A stretch of DNA of 64,000 bases from Candidatus Pantoea deserta. GTDB taxonomy: Bacteria; Pseudomonadota; Gammaproteobacteria; Enterobacterales; Enterobacteriaceae. This document shows, one piece after another, positions 40,279-51,038 of this stretch (position 1 is its first letter; each line of letters begins with the position of its first letter). The notes beneath the pieces are model-generated. The model searched no databases and had not been told where the DNA came from. It was given only the letters and a program-made list of their open reading frames with translations. The stretch covers positions 62,001 to 126,000 of the forward strand of contig NZ_RMVG01000008.1 of NCBI RefSeq assembly GCF_003813865.1, in the 5' to 3' direction. Both the position numbers and the translations under genes were made by a program.

Positions 40279-40848
40279 ATGGTCAAATCTCAACCAATAC
40301 TGAGATATATCTGGCGGATGGTGCCCGCACTCGCGCTGGCCACTCTCCTCTCAGCATGTAGTAGTACCGATCATCACGCAAAAAACGAGAATCATGAAGT
40401 TAACAACCAGAATGGTTTTTTACTTCAGGCGTCTCAGGATGAATTTGAAGAAATGGTGCGGAGCGTGGATGTTAAGTCCCGCATCATGGAGCAATATGCC
40501 AGCTGGAAAGGCGTGCGCTACCGCCTCGGCGGCGATACCAAACGCGGCATTGACTGTTCCGCCTTTGTTCAGCGCACATTCCGCGATCAGTTTGGTCTTG
40601 AGCTGCCGCGCTCGACCTCTGAACAGCAGGATACCGGCCGCGAGATCTCACGCAATAAATTGCGTCCAGGCGATCTGGTGCTGTTTCGCGCAGGTTCAAC
40701 CGGTCGTCACGTCGGGATTTATCTCGGCAATGACAATTTTGTCCATGCGTCCACCAGCAGCGGCGTAATGATTTCCAGCCTGAACGATAGCTACTGGAAA
40801 AAGCGTTACCGCGAGGGACGTCGGGTATTAAGCCGTAATCCCAGCTAG
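40279..40848 (+). CDS. mepS: Murein DD-endopeptidase MepS (Spr), outer-membrane lipoprotein
   Basis: Cleaves D-Ala-mDAP crosslinks to permit insertion of new glycan strands; degraded by NlpI-Prc in E. coli. It has 189 aa (E. coli 188). Signal peptide with lipobox LLSAC, lipidated Cys27, followed by Ser-Ser. The NlpC/P60 domain has catalytic Cys93 (IDCSAFV), His144 (GRHVGIYL) and His156 (NFVHAS). It is preceded by a long AT-rich leader and followed by a strong terminator. Confidence 0.98.
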   Translation: MVKSQPILRYIWRMVPALALATLLSACSSTDHHAKNENHEVNNQNGFLLQASQDEFEEMVRSVDVKSRIMEQYASWKGVRYRLGGDTKRGIDCSAFVQRTFRDQFGLELPRSTSEQQDTGREISRNKLRPGDLVLFRAGSTGRHVGIYLGNDNFVHASTSSGVMISSLNDSYWKKRYREGRRVLSRNPS

Positions 40849-40889
40849 CCACTGACTTTCGATCGTCTCTCAGCCAGAGAGAAAAATGA

Positions 40890-40915
40890 AACGCTGCCTC
40901 GGCAGCGTTTTTTTT
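40890..40915 (+). terminator. Rho-independent terminator of mepS
   Basis: AACGCTGCC and GGCAGCGTT form a 9-bp stem with a 2-base loop plus eight T. Confidence 0.94.
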
Positions 40916-41076
40916 CGTCCGGATACCGAACATCTGCGTGTTAATAACGTAAAAGCAGTTGATTATCAGAAGAATAACGAGACATTTCCTGCGGTCTCGT
41001 TATATTCTCATGACCTTCGCCAGAGAGCAGTCGTGCACAGTCAATAATAAAAGATAAGACAAGGGGAAAGCACCTC

Positions 41077-42657
41077 ATGCCACTGTCCAGGGCGCTGATG
41101 CGCCAGGCCACCTATCCGCGCCGTATCGCCTGGAGCAGCGTGATTTTTGGTAGCCTGTTCTTTATTTTGTTTACCCTGATCCTGCTGACGTTCACCTGGC
41201 ATAAGCGGCAGCATCAGCATCAACAGTTGCTGAATGACAGCCGCGCCGCATTACAGCACTCGCTGGATGCGCTTATTTCAAATACGCTTAATCCTCTGCT
41301 CTCTTTTACCCGTTTCGACTGCCATACCATTAGCCAGGAGCTGACCTCCCGCGCGGCCTTTGCCGAAAATCTGCGTGCCATATTACTGGTGCGCGAAGGC
41401 TACGCCTTTTGCTCTTCCGCCACCGGGGCATTTTATCTGCCGCTTAACGCTATTTCCGAGCACACCGATCTCAGCCGGGATCAGGACCTGCGTCTGCTGA
41501 GCGGCACGCCGTTGCAGCCTGATAAACCGGCGTTTGCGCTGTGGCTGCGCAACCCGCACAGCGCCCAGTCCGGCGTACTGGCGACCATTAATCTTAATCT
41601 GGCGCCCTACCAGCTACTGGCCTCTTACCATCCTGAGATTTCCGGCATGGCGCTGGTGGCGCAAAACACGGCGCTCACCAGCTGGCAGCCCGGCCTGGCC
41701 GCCAATAGCGAACTGCCGCCGCAGCCGCTGATGAAACAAACGCTGGAGGGGTATCCGCTGCAATTTGTTCTTTACGGCGATACGCTGTCGATGCGCGATA
41801 TTCATTTAATCGTGCTGACTGGCATTCTGCTGTCGCTGCTGGTAGGCGGAGGCTGCTGGCTGCTGCTGTCGCTGAATCGGCGCCCCGGTAAAGAGATCCT
41901 GCTCGGCATCAAGCGCGGCGAGTTCTACGTGGAATACCAGCCGCTGATCAGCACCCTGAGCGGGCGCGCCTACGGCGTGGAAGCGCTGCTGCGCTGGAAA
42001 CACCCCAGCGAAGGCCTGATCCCGCCGGATATGTTTATCAGCTACGCGGAATCGCTGAACCTGATTATTCCGCTGACCCGCCATCTGTTCGAACTGGTGG
42101 CGCGCGATGCGCACCGCCTCAATCCTTATCTTCCCGTCGGCACCCATATGAGTCTCAACCTGTCGCCGCTGCATCTGGCCGCCGAAAGTTTTCGCCAGGA
42201 TGTCCTGCGCTGGATCGCCGCGATGCCGGATAATCATTTTAACTATGTTTTTGAAGTCACTGAACGCACCATGGTGCGGGATAAAAACGCCGGCGAAATC
42301 TTTGCCTGGCTGCATGAAAATAATATTCAGATCGCCATCGATGACTTTGGCACCGGCCACAGTGCGCTTATTTATCTGGAAAAGTACCCTTTTGATTATC
42401 TGAAAATCGATCGCGGCTTTGTGCAGAGCATCGGAACGCAGACCCTGAACTCGCCGGTGCTGGACGCCGTTCTGCATCTGGCTAACAAGCTGGAGCTGAA
42501 AACCGTGGCGGAAGGGGTGGAAACCGGCGAACAGGCGGCGTGGCTGGTAAAACACGGCGTCAGTCATATGCAGGGCTATCTGTTCAGCCGTCCGCTCCAG
42601 CCAGACAGACTGATTGACTATTACCGCTGCCGCAGTCTGGCAACCATGGCGGGATAA
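41077..42657 (+). CDS. pdeN: CSS-motif cyclic-di-GMP phosphodiesterase PdeN (Rtn)
   Basis: Inner-membrane c-di-GMP hydrolase. It has 526 aa (E. coli Rtn 518). A first membrane helix (about 20-40) and a second (about 244-265) bracket a periplasmic CSS-motif domain with Cys82 and the Cys112-Ser-Ser triplet. The cytosolic EAL domain starts near 280 and keeps EALLRW (302-307), NLSP, FEVTERT, AIDDFGTGHS, DYLKIDR and TVAEGVET, so it looks catalytically complete. CSS-type PDEs sense periplasmic thiol/disulfide state. Confidence 0.95.
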   Translation: MPLSRALMRQATYPRRIAWSSVIFGSLFFILFTLILLTFTWHKRQHQHQQLLNDSRAALQHSLDALISNTLNPLLSFTRFDCHTISQELTSRAAFAENLRAILLVREGYAFCSSATGAFYLPLNAISEHTDLSRDQDLRLLSGTPLQPDKPAFALWLRNPHSAQSGVLATINLNLAPYQLLASYHPEISGMALVAQNTALTSWQPGLAANSELPPQPLMKQTLEGYPLQFVLYGDTLSMRDIHLIVLTGILLSLLVGGGCWLLLSLNRRPGKEILLGIKRGEFYVEYQPLISTLSGRAYGVEALLRWKHPSEGLIPPDMFISYAESLNLIIPLTRHLFELVARDAHRLNPYLPVGTHMSLNLSPLHLAAESFRQDVLRWIAAMPDNHFNYVFEVTERTMVRDKNAGEIFAWLHENNIQIAIDDFGTGHSALIYLEKYPFDYLKIDRGFVQSIGTQTLNSPVLDAVLHLANKLELKTVAEGVETGEQAAWLVKHGVSHMQGYLFSRPLQPDRLIDYYRCRSLATMAG

Positions 42658-42722
42658 CTGGCCGCGCGGCGGCAAATACTGCTACGCTGGCCTGCGAATT
42701 ACCACAGGAGACCGCGAATCTT

Positions 42723-44522
42723 ATGCTGTTTCGCCTGATCGTTCTGCTGCTGCTCAGCGCGCCGCTGCACGCTGAGACCGTGCATGAAAGTCGCGCCTTC
42801 GCGACGCTGGGAGAGCCGAAATACGCGGCTGGCTTTAGCCACTTCGACTACGCCGATCCCGCCGCGCCCAAAGGCGGCAGGCTTACCCTGGCGGTAGTGG
42901 GCACCTGGGACAATTTTAACCGCTTCGCCTCGCGCGGTAATCCCGGCGCAGGTACCGAAACCCTTTATGACCGACTCTTTACCTCCTCAGACGACGAGCC
43001 TGGCAGTTATTATCCGCTGATTGCCGAGTCGGCGCGCTACAGCGATGATTTTCGCTGGATGGAGATCCGCCTTAACCCGCACGCGCGGTTTCATGACGGC
43101 ACGCCGATCACGGCGCAGGATGTCGCCTTTACCTTCGATAAATTTATGCGCGAAGGCGTGCCGCAGTTTCGCGTCTTTTATCGCGGCGTGACCTTTACGG
43201 CGCTCAATGCTGCGACGGTGCGTATCCAGCTGCCAAAACCCGACAGAGACATCATGCTGGGACTGCTGACGCTGCCCGTGCTGCCGCACACCTTCTGGCA
43301 AAGCAGAAAATTCAACGAGCCGCTAAGCACCCCGCCGCTCTCCAGCGGTCCCTATCGCATCAGCCGCTACAAGCCGGGGCAGTATATTGAGTACAGCCGG
43401 GTGAAAAATTACTGGGCGGCGGATCTTCCGGTCAATCGAGGCCGATTTAACGTCGATATTCTGCGCTACGACTATTACCTGGATGATAACGTCGCCTTCG
43501 AAGCCTTTAAGGCCGGAGCGTTCGACCTGCGTGAGGAAAGCTCGGCGAAAAAATGGGAGACTCAGTATCGCGGCCGCAATTTCGACAATCAGCAGATCGT
43601 CAAAGAGACGACGCCCAATACGGTCTCGACCAATACCACCTGGCTGGCGCTCAATAATGAAAAGCCGCTGTTTCAGGATCGCCGCGTGCGCCAGGCGCTG
43701 ACGCTGGCGTTTGATTTCGAGTGGATGAATAAGGCGCTGTTCTATGGCGCCTATAAGCGGGTAACCAGTTATTTTCAGAATACCGAATACGCGGCGCAGG
43801 GTCTGCCGGACGCGGCGCAGCAGGCGCTGCTGACGCCGGTTAAGGACCAGCTGCCGCCCGCGCTATTCAGCCAGGCCTGGGCGCCGCCGCACACCGACGG
43901 CAGCGGTTATGATCGCAACAATCTGTTAGCGGCGCTCAGTCTGTTGCAGCAGGCCGGCTGGCAGGTAAAGAACCGCCAGCTGATTAATAGCAAAACCGGC
44001 CAGCCGATGCGCATTGAGCTGCTGCTGCGCAGCGGAGCCAGCAACGACTGGGCGCTGCCTTATCAGCACAGTCTGTCGCGGCTCGGCATTAGCCTGACGC
44101 TGCGCGTAGTGGACGCCTCTCAGTATCTGCGCCGAATGCGCGAGGGCGACTACGATATGATTGCCCGCCTTTACCCGGCGATGCCGATCCCCAGTTCAGA
44201 TCTGCAAGTCAGCTGGCAGTCTGACTACATCAACTCATCCTGGAACAGCGCCCGCCTCAAGGATCCGCTGGTCGATCGCTTTGTAAAAGAGATCGTGGCG
44301 CATCAGGGCGATAAGGCCGCTCTGTTGCCGCTGGGCCAGGCGCTGGACCGCATTCTGCTGTGGAATGCGTATATGATCCCGATGTGGTACAACGCCGAAG
44401 ACCGCATCGCCTGGTGGAATAAATTTTCCCACCCTGCGGTGAAGCCCGCTTATGCCAGCGGGCTGGAAAACTGGTGGTATGACGTGAACAAAGCCGCGCG
44501 TTTGCCGGCAGAACGACGTTAA
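42723..44522 (+). CDS. yejA: Peptide ABC transporter substrate-binding protein YejA
   Basis: Periplasmic oligopeptide-type binding protein (SBP family 5). It has 599 aa with a signal peptide of about 17 residues (cleavage after LHA). The conserved AKTLYDRLF-like [11 protein letters not shown] and [18 protein letters not shown] segments are present. It supplies the YejBEF permease, which in E. coli imports microcin C and in Salmonella affects peptide resistance. It begins an operon yejA-yejB-yejE-yejF with tight spacing. Confidence 0.96.
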   Translation: MLFRLIVLLLLSAPLHAETVHESRAFATLGEPKYAAGFSHFDYADPAAPKGGRLTLAVVGTWDNFNRFASRGNPGAGTETLYDRLFTSSDDEPGSYYPLIAESARYSDDFRWMEIRLNPHARFHDGTPITAQDVAFTFDKFMREGVPQFRVFYRGVTFTALNAATVRIQLPKPDRDIMLGLLTLPVLPHTFWQSRKFNEPLSTPPLSSGPYRISRYKPGQYIEYSRVKNYWAADLPVNRGRFNVDILRYDYYLDDNVAFEAFKAGAFDLREESSAKKWETQYRGRNFDNQQIVKETTPNTVSTNTTWLALNNEKPLFQDRRVRQALTLAFDFEWMNKALFYGAYKRVTSYFQNTEYAAQGLPDAAQQALLTPVKDQLPPALFSQAWAPPHTDGSGYDRNNLLAALSLLQQAGWQVKNRQLINSKTGQPMRIELLLRSGASNDWALPYQHSLSRLGISLTLRVVDASQYLRRMREGDYDMIARLYPAMPIPSSDLQVSWQSDYINSSWNSARLKDPLVDRFVKEIVAHQGDKAALLPLGQALDRILLWNAYMIPMWYNAEDRIAWWNKFSHPAVKPAYASGLENWWYDVNKAARLPAERR

Positions 44523-44532
44523 GGAGCCGGAA

Positions 44533-45621
44533 TTGGCCGCCTACTTTTTGCGCAGAATGCTGTTAATTATTCCCACGCTATGGGCCATCATCACGCTGAA
44601 CTTTTTTATCGTGCAGATCGCGCCCGGCGGTCCGGTCGATCAGGCGCTGGCGAATATTCAGTTTGGCCAGACCACCGGCCTGCCAGGCGGCGGCGGCGAG
44701 AGCGGCACCCGCGCGGCCCTTAACCGCGCCACGCCCGGCGACAGCCAGTACCGCGGCGCGCGCGGTCTTGATCCGGAGGTGATCGCCGAAATCAAAAAGC
44801 GCTATGGTTTCGATAAGCCGATGTGGCGGCGCTACGTCGAAATGCTGTGGAACTATGTGCGCTTCGATTTTGGCGACAGCCTGTTTCGCAGCGCATCGGT
44901 GTTACAGCTCATCAAAGAGAGCCTGCCGGTCTCTATCAGTCTGGGACTCTGGAGCACGCTGATTATCTATCTGGTGTCGATTCCGCTGGGTATTAAAAAA
45001 GCAGTGCGCAACGGCAGCGCCTTTGACGTCTGGAGCAGCACCTTTATTATTATCGGCTACTCCGTGCCCGCTTTTCTGTTCGGCATCATGCTGATCGTGC
45101 TGTTTGCGGGCGGCAGCTATCTCGACTGGTTTCCGCTGCGCGGTCTCACCTCGCCGCAGTTTGATACGCTGCCCTGGTATGGCAAGGCGCTGGACTATCT
45201 GTGGCATATCAGCCTGCCGGTGCTGGCAACGGTCATAGGCGGTTTCGCCACCCTGACCATGCTGACCAAAAACAGCTTTCTTGATGAGATCCGCAAGCAG
45301 TATGTGGTGACAGCGCGCGCCAAAGGAGTGGCCGAGCGCCGTATTCTCTACCATCACGTTTTTCGCAACGCGATGCTGCTGGTGATCGCCAGCTTTCCCG
45401 CCACCTTTATCAGCATGTTTTTTACCAGTTCGGTGCTGATTGAGGTGATGTTCTCGCTGAATGGTCTCGGCCTGCTGGGCTATGACGCCACGATTCAGCG
45501 CGACTACCCGGTAATGTTCGGCACGCTCTATATTTTCACCCTGATTGGCCTGCTGATGAATATTCTCAGCGACCTGACCTACACGCTGGTCGATCCCCGT
45601 ATCGATTTTGAGGGCCGCTGA
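44533..45621 (+). CDS. yejB: Peptide ABC transporter permease YejB
   Basis: Inner-membrane subunit of YejABEF. It has 362 aa (E. coli 364) with a DppB-type fold: N-terminal helix ([20 protein letters not shown]), a periplasmic insertion, and the cytosolic coupling loop around [23 protein letters not shown] that meets the ATPase. The apparent start is TTG 44533, seven bases after AAGGAG; no ATG lies at the family N-terminus. Its stop overlaps the yejE start by one base. Confidence 0.96.
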   Translation: MAAYFLRRMLLIIPTLWAIITLNFFIVQIAPGGPVDQALANIQFGQTTGLPGGGGESGTRAALNRATPGDSQYRGARGLDPEVIAEIKKRYGFDKPMWRRYVEMLWNYVRFDFGDSLFRSASVLQLIKESLPVSISLGLWSTLIIYLVSIPLGIKKAVRNGSAFDVWSSTFIIIGYSVPAFLFGIMLIVLFAGGSYLDWFPLRGLTSPQFDTLPWYGKALDYLWHISLPVLATVIGGFATLTMLTKNSFLDEIRKQYVVTARAKGVAERRILYHHVFRNAMLLVIASFPATFISMFFTSSVLIEVMFSLNGLGLLGYDATIQRDYPVMFGTLYIFTLIGLLMNILSDLTYTLVDPRIDFEGR

Positions 45622-46643
45622 TGCGCTTGTCTCCCGTCAATCAGCAGCGCTGGCTGCGCTTTCGCCACAACCGACGCGGCTACTGGTCGCTGTGGATGTT
45701 TCTGGTGATTTTCGTCCTTTCTCTCGCGGCCGATCTGCTGGCCAATGAGAAACCCTTGCTGGTGCATTACCAGCAGCGCTGGTACGTGCCGCTGCTGGTC
45801 AGCTACAGCGAAAGCGATTTCGGCGGCGCGCTGCCGACCGCAGCCGATTATCAGGACCCCTGGCTGCAACGGCAGCTAAAAGAGAAAGGCTGGGCGCTGT
45901 GGGCGCCGATTCGCTTTAGCGACAGCACCATTAACTTCGCCACCTCGCAGCCCTTCCCTTCGCCGCCGTCGGCGCAGAACTGGCTGGGCACTGACGCCAG
46001 CGGCGGCGACGTGCTGGCGCGCCTGCTGTATGGTACGCGCATCTCGCTGTTGTTCGGCATCCTGCTGACGCTTTTTTCCAGCGCAATCGGCATTATCGTC
46101 GGGGCGCTACAGGGCTACTTTGGCGGTCGGGTCGATCTGATCGGCCAGCGCGTGATTGAAGTCTGGTCCGGCATGCCCTCGCTGTTTCTGCTGATCCTGC
46201 TCTCCAGCGTGATCCAGCCAGGCTTCTGGTGGCTGCTGCTGGTGACGGTGATTTTCGGCTGGATGGGACTGGTCAGCGTGGTGCGCGCCGAGTTTCTGCG
46301 CACGCGCAATTTCGACTACATCCGCGCCGCGCAGGCGCTGGGCGTCAGCGACGGGCGCATTATGCTGCGCCATATGCTGCCGAATGCGATGGTGGCGACG
46401 CTGACCTTTCTGCCCTTTATTCTCTGCGGCTCAATCACCACGCTGACCTCGCTCGATTTTCTCGGTTTTGGCCTGCCGGTGGGGTCGCCATCGCTGGGCG
46501 AGCTGCTGTTGCAGGGCAAGAATAATTTGCAGGCTCCCTGGCTCGGCCTGGCCGGCTTCTTTACGCTGGCGATCCTGCTGTCGCTGCTGATTTTTATTGG
46601 CGAGGCGGTACGTGACGCCTTCGACACGGCTAAGGGAGTATGA
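45621..46643 (+). CDS. yejE: Peptide ABC transporter permease YejE
   Basis: Second permease subunit, DppC-type, 340 aa. An N-terminal membrane helix is followed by a periplasmic loop. The family motif HWLGTD-like NWLGTDASGGDVLARLLYGTRISL and the coupling loop RTRNFDYIRAAQALGVSDGRIMLRHMLPNA are visible. Starts at the ATG in TGATG shared with the yejB stop and ends overlapping yejF by 4 nt. Confidence 0.96.
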   Translation: MRLSPVNQQRWLRFRHNRRGYWSLWMFLVIFVLSLAADLLANEKPLLVHYQQRWYVPLLVSYSESDFGGALPTAADYQDPWLQRQLKEKGWALWAPIRFSDSTINFATSQPFPSPPSAQNWLGTDASGGDVLARLLYGTRISLLFGILLTLFSSAIGIIVGALQGYFGGRVDLIGQRVIEVWSGMPSLFLLILLSSVIQPGFWWLLLVTVIFGWMGLVSVVRAEFLRTRNFDYIRAAQALGVSDGRIMLRHMLPNAMVATLTFLPFILCGSITTLTSLDFLGFGLPVGSPSLGELLLQGKNNLQAPWLGLAGFFTLAILLSLLIFIGEAVRDAFDTAKGV

Positions 46644-48244
46644 CGATGCCGCTACTGGATATTCACCATCTTTCCATCGCCTTTGCGCGCGGCGGCGTCG
46701 CGCATAATGTCGTTGACGGGGTATCGCTCAGCGTTGACGCGGGGGAAACCCTGGCGCTGGTAGGCGAATCGGGTTCCGGCAAAAGCGTGACCGCGCTGTC
46801 GATCATGCAGCTGCTGCCTACGCCGCCGGCCAGCTACCCTGACGGCGCGATCCTGTTTAACGGCGAGGATCTGCTGCGCGCCAGCGAACACAGACTGCGC
46901 GGCATTCGCGGCAATCAGATCGCGATGATTTTTCAGGAGCCGATGGTGTCGCTTAATCCGCTGCATACCATCGAAAAACAGCTCTATGAAGTGCTGTCGC
47001 TGCATCGCGGCATGCGGCGCGAGGCGGCGCGCGGCGAGATCCTCAGCTGCCTTGACCGGGTCGGCATTCGCCATGCAGCCTCGCGGCTGAATGATTTTCC
47101 TCACCAGCTTTCCGGCGGCGAGCGCCAGCGCGTTATGATTGCGATGGCGCTGCTGACCGAGCCTGCGCTGCTGATCGCCGATGAGCCGACCACCGCGCTC
47201 GACGTCACCGTGCAGGCGCAAATCCTGCGGCTGCTGCGTGAGCTTCAGCGCGAACGCAATATGGGGCTGCTGTTTATTAGCCACGACCTGGGCATCGTGC
47301 AACAGCTGGCCGACCGGGTGAGCGTGATGCGTCAGGGCAGGATCGTCGAGCATAACGCCTGCCGCGCCCTGTTTAGCGCGCCGCAACACCCCTATACCCA
47401 ACAGCTGCTGGCCTCGGAGCCGGAAGGCCGCGCCGTTCCGCTGCGCGCCGATGCGCCACAGCTGTTGCAGGTACGCAACCTGCGCGTCGGCTTTCCGGTG
47501 CGGCGCGGCCTGTTTAAACGCCAGGTCGCGGAGAAGGTGGCGGTGAATAACCTCAGCTTTACGCTTCGTCGCGGCGAAAGCCTCGGGCTGGTGGGCGAAT
47601 CCGGGTCCGGCAAAAGCACCACAGGCCTGGCGCTGCTGCGGCTGCTTAGCGCTCAGGGCGAAATCTGGTTCGACGGCCAGCCGCTGCACGCCCTGACCCG
47701 TCGGCAGCTTCTGCCGCTGCGCCGCCGCATTCAGGTGGTGTTTCAGGATCCCAACTCGTCGTTAAACCCGCGCATGACGGTACAGCAGATTATTACTGAA
47801 GGGCTGGCGGTGCACCGTCCCGATCTTGACGCCGCACAGCAGGAAGCGCGCGCCATCGCGGTGATGGAGGAGGTGGGATTAGCGCCTGAGAGCCGCCATC
47901 GCTACGCGGCGGAGTTTTCCGGCGGTCAGCGGCAGCGTATCGCCATAGCGCGCGCGCTGGTGCTGGAGCCGCAGCTGATGGTGCTGGATGAGCCGACCTC
48001 ATCGCTGGATCGCTCAGTGCAGAAGCAGATCCTGACGCTGTTGCGACGGCTTCAGCAGCAGCATCAGCTGGCTTACCTGTTTATCAGTCACGATTTGCAG
48101 GTGGTGCGCGCGCTGTGTCATCAGCTGATCGTGCTGCGCCAGGGCGAAGTGGTCGAACAAGGCGAGTGTGAAACGCTGTTTGCCGCGCCCGGCGCAGACT
48201 ACACGCGCGAGCTGCTGGCTTCGGCGCGGCTCAGTGACCGATAA
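46640..48244 (+). CDS. yejF: Peptide ABC transporter double ATPase YejF
   Basis: 534 aa with two complete ABC domains. First half: Walker [10 protein letters not shown], signature [14 protein letters not shown], Walker [13 protein letters not shown]. Second half: [35 protein letters not shown]. Both sites look intact, as in E. coli YejF (529 aa). A second ATG six bases downstream is an alternative start. Its 3' end overlaps the convergent yejG by 14 nt. Confidence 0.97.
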   Translation: MTMPLLDIHHLSIAFARGGVAHNVVDGVSLSVDAGETLALVGESGSGKSVTALSIMQLLPTPPASYPDGAILFNGEDLLRASEHRLRGIRGNQIAMIFQEPMVSLNPLHTIEKQLYEVLSLHRGMRREAARGEILSCLDRVGIRHAASRLNDFPHQLSGGERQRVMIAMALLTEPALLIADEPTTALDVTVQAQILRLLRELQRERNMGLLFISHDLGIVQQLADRVSVMRQGRIVEHNACRALFSAPQHPYTQQLLASEPEGRAVPLRADAPQLLQVRNLRVGFPVRRGLFKRQVAEKVAVNNLSFTLRRGESLGLVGESGSGKSTTGLALLRLLSAQGEIWFDGQPLHALTRRQLLPLRRRIQVVFQDPNSSLNPRMTVQQIITEGLAVHRPDLDAAQQEARAIAVMEEVGLAPESRHRYAAEFSGGQRQRIAIARALVLEPQLMVLDEPTSSLDRSVQKQILTLLRRLQQQHQLAYLFISHDLQVVRALCHQLIVLRQGEVVEQGECETLFAAPGADYTRELLASARLSDR

Positions 48245-48551
48245 AGGTCTCCGCAATGGCCACGCCCTGGTTTTTCAGGCAGCAGTTAGTGGCGCTCTCA
48301 TCGCTGTGCAGGATAAACAGGCAGGGGGAACCTTCACACTCCGCGACTTTACACTCGACCTGAATGGCCGCCAGCGCATCCTGCAACTGATGCATAATCT
48401 CCCAGGCGGGATGGCCGTCGTGGCTGATCAGGCGCAGCGCTATGAGATCCTGCTCGTTAGCGACGCCCTCTTCCGCCACGATAGCGCTATGAAGATCGCT
48501 GGCCCAGCGGAAACGCTGCGGCAGGCGATGCACGATGGACAGTTGCAGCAT
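48231..48551 (-). CDS. yejG: YejG family protein (unknown function)
   Basis: 106 aa, slightly shorter than E. coli YejG (114). Conserved landmarks are LQLSIVHRLPQRFRW at the N-terminus, VECKVAECEGSPCLF near the middle and CLKNQGVAIAE at the C-terminus. In E. coli it has been associated with aminoglycoside tolerance, but the activity is unknown. Convergent with, and overlapping, yejF. Confidence 0.9.
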   Translation of the reverse strand: MLQLSIVHRLPQRFRWASDLHSAIVAEEGVANEQDLIALRLISHDGHPAWEIMHQLQDALAAIQVECKVAECEGSPCLFILHSDESATNCCLKNQGVAIAETFIGH

Positions 48552-48947
48552 AGTTAATTTATATCCCCAGAGCGGTTATATCTATTCGCGATAAACGACA
48601 GATTGCTTCTCGTTACTTACCCGTAAAAAACGTTCGTCAAGGCCAGCCTTCTCGTTTTCAAAAACATGTCGCGCTGTCTAGTTGTTATTTGCGAATCGGC
48701 TCGCATTTTGGCCTATTAGTACCGCGTTCATCGGCAGTTAACAATCATTTTAGACGCAATATCGTTACTTTCTTAATCATTAATTTTCACAACTAAGAAA
48801 CATAAAGGTAGCGGATCTGGCGTAAAGCGGGAGACAGGCGGTCAGATTGCGGGGTAAAGCGGCGGCTATCGCCGCGACGGGACGACAGGGTTTATTCCCG
48901 TCATCCCGCGCCTGTAGCCTTGTCGGCGAGCGGAAAAGAGCGTCCGG
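48552..48947. other. Intergenic region between yejG and bcr, no gene seen
   Basis: About 396 bp. The part nearest yejG (48552-48800) is AT-rich and should contain its promoter. CGGCG/CGCCG near 48863-48877 is a weak hairpin that could end bcr. A direct look shows no ORF or known motif. Confidence 0.5.
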
Positions 48948-50144
48948 TTAGCCTTTGATCGGCCGGGGACGCGAGGCGTAGAAAAAGAAAAGCACGGAAC
49001 AGGTGGCGCAGGCCGCGATAGTGCCGACCATCGGCCAGGCGCTGGTAAAGCTGGCCATGGACAGCAGCGCCCCCACCAGCGCGCCAACGCCGAAGCGCAG
49101 CGTACCCGCCAGCGATGACGCGGTGCCCGCCATATGAGGAAACTCATCCAGAATCACCGCCATCGCGTTCGACGACACCATCGACACGCAGCCGATAAAC
49201 ATCGCCACTCCCAGCACCATCGGGATGAACCCCATGTGCAGCGCGCTCACCGCCAGCAGCCAGATGCCCATCGCAAACTGGATCAGCAGGCCGGTGCGGA
49301 ACATCGCCAGCGGGCCAAAACGGCGCACCGCGCGGCTGTTGATCAGCGTCATCACAAACAGGAACACGACGTTAAGCGCAAAGTAATAGCCGAAGTCCTG
49401 CGGCGAAACGTGATTGACCTCGATATAGACGAACGGACCGGCGTTGAGAAAGGTAAACAGGCCGGCAAACGAGAAGCCGCTCGCCAGCATATAGCTGAAC
49501 GCGCGCTTATGGCGAAACAGGGTAACGAAATTGCCCAGCATGGTGCGCAGATGGAAGCGCTGGCGCTGCTCTGGCCTGAGCGTCTCGCGGATCTGCGTCA
49601 TCACCATCACCGTGGTAATCAGGGCCGCCAGCGACAGCGTCCAGAAAATCGCGTGCCAGTCCCACGCCAGCAGCAGCCAGCCGCCGATAATCGGCGCCAG
49701 CAGCGGCGCGATCGTGGTGATCAGCATGACAAAGGACATCATGCGCGAGAAGTCCTCTTTCGAGTAGCTGTCGCGCATCAGGGCGTTAATCACCACGCTG
49801 GCCGCGGCAGCGGACAGGCCGTGCAGGAAACGCATAATAATCAGCTGGTCAATAGACTGCGACAGCGCACAGGCCGCCGCCGCGCAGGCGAAAATCAGCG
49901 TGCCGGGCACGATCACCGTTTTACGGCCATAGCTGTCCGCCAGCGGACCGTAGACCAGCTGGCCGATGGCAAAACCCAGGATATAGAGGTTAAGCGTCAT
50001 CTGCACGCTGCCCGCCTCTACGCCAAACTCGCGGGCGATCTGCGGCATGGCGGGCAGATACATATCAATAGAGAGCGGCATCAGCATTGCCAGCAACCCT
50101 AAAATCACCACCAGTCCCGCTGCTGAATTTTTTTCCTTGCGCAC
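48948..50144 (-). CDS. bcr: Bcr/CflA-family multidrug MFS transporter
   Basis: 398 aa, 12 membrane helices. DHA1 drug:H+ antiporter features: [17 protein letters not shown] at the first helix, [18 protein letters not shown] (motif A) in the 2-3 loop, and the [17 protein letters not shown] stretch. E. coli Bcr exports bicyclomycin, sulfonamides and cysteine. It sits 10 bp after rsuA on the same strand, the E. coli arrangement. Confidence 0.95.
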   Translation of the reverse strand: MRKEKNSAAGLVVILGLLAMLMPLSIDMYLPAMPQIAREFGVEAGSVQMTLNLYILGFAIGQLVYGPLADSYGRKTVIVPGTLIFACAAAACALSQSIDQLIIMRFLHGLSAAAASVVINALMRDSYSKEDFSRMMSFVMLITTIAPLLAPIIGGWLLLAWDWHAIFWTLSLAALITTVMVMTQIRETLRPEQRQRFHLRTMLGNFVTLFRHKRAFSYMLASGFSFAGLFTFLNAGPFVYIEVNHVSPQDFGYYFALNVVFLFVMTLINSRAVRRFGPLAMFRTGLLIQFAMGIWLLAVSALHMGFIPMVLGVAMFIGCVSMVSSNAMAVILDEFPHMAGTASSLAGTLRFGVGALVGALLSMASFTSAWPMVGTIAACATCSVLFFFYASRPRPIKG

Positions 50145-50154
50145 GGCCGCTCCG

Positions 50155-50874
50155 CTATTTCTGTTTTAACTCGTCAGGCAGCCCGATGCTGGCAATCTCA
50201 TCTTCCGTCAGAGGACGATACTCGCCAGGCGCCAGATCCTCATCCAGCACAATACCGCCGATACGTTCGCGATGCAGTTCGACCACGCGGTTGCCCACGG
50301 CGGCGAACATACGCTTCACCTGGTGATAGCGCCCTTCGCTCAACGTCAGTAGCACTTCGGTAGGGGTAATCTCTTCCAGCTGCGCCGGTTTGGTCAGCGA
50401 CTTTTCGCCATGCAGCTGGATGCCGTCGGCAAACTGTTGCGCGACCTCTGCGGCGACCGGATGCTCCAGCGTCACGCGATAGGTTTTCTCGCAGTGGTGA
50501 CGCGGCGAGGTGATACGGTGCGACCACTGGCCGTCATCGGTGAGCAGCACCAGACCGGTGGTGTCAATATCCAGTCGGCCAGCGGCATGCAGCTTCCAGG
50601 CGGTCGGCTCTTCGATAAAGAACAGGATCGTCGGGTGATCGGGATCGTCCGTGGAGCAGACATAGCCCTGCGGCTTATTCAGCATAAAGTAGCGCGGCCC
50701 CACCTGAAGCTGTAGCGGATTGCCGTCATACTCCACCTCATGTTCAGGCAGGATTTTAAAGGCGGTGTCGCGCACGATTTCGCCGTTAACGGTGACTTTT
50801 TGCCCCCGGATTTCGCGACCGGCGATAGCCCGGCTGACTTCCAGTTGCTGAGAGATGAATTTGTCGAGTCGCAT
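50155..50874 (-). CDS. rsuA: 16S rRNA pseudouridine(516) synthase RsuA
   Basis: Isomerises U516 of 16S rRNA. It has 239 aa, a few longer than E. coli (231) at the C-terminus. The S4 RNA-binding domain (about 1-50: [21 protein letters not shown]) precedes the RsuA-type catalytic domain with the Asp-containing motif [14 protein letters not shown] and later [15 protein letters not shown]. Divergent from radD; upstream of bcr in one unit. Confidence 0.97.
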   Translation of the reverse strand: MRLDKFISQQLEVSRAIAGREIRGQKVTVNGEIVRDTAFKILPEHEVEYDGNPLQLQVGPRYFMLNKPQGYVCSTDDPDHPTILFFIEEPTAWKLHAAGRLDIDTTGLVLLTDDGQWSHRITSPRHHCEKTYRVTLEHPVAAEVAQQFADGIQLHGEKSLTKPAQLEEITPTEVLLTLSEGRYHQVKRMFAAVGNRVVELHRERIGGIVLDEDLAPGEYRPLTEDEIASIGLPDELKQK

Positions 50875-51038
50875 GAATTTGCTTTGCCTGTTACTGCGGA
50901 GAAAAACTGAAACGGGGTTTTACCCGTTGAAAAAGTGCGGGAAGTATAGCCTGAACCGAGGCTGCCGCACAGAGCCGTTCCTGCGTTTCATTCAGTTTCA
51001 TGGCATAATCTCGCTCGGTTTCGCAAAAGTGACTGGTC

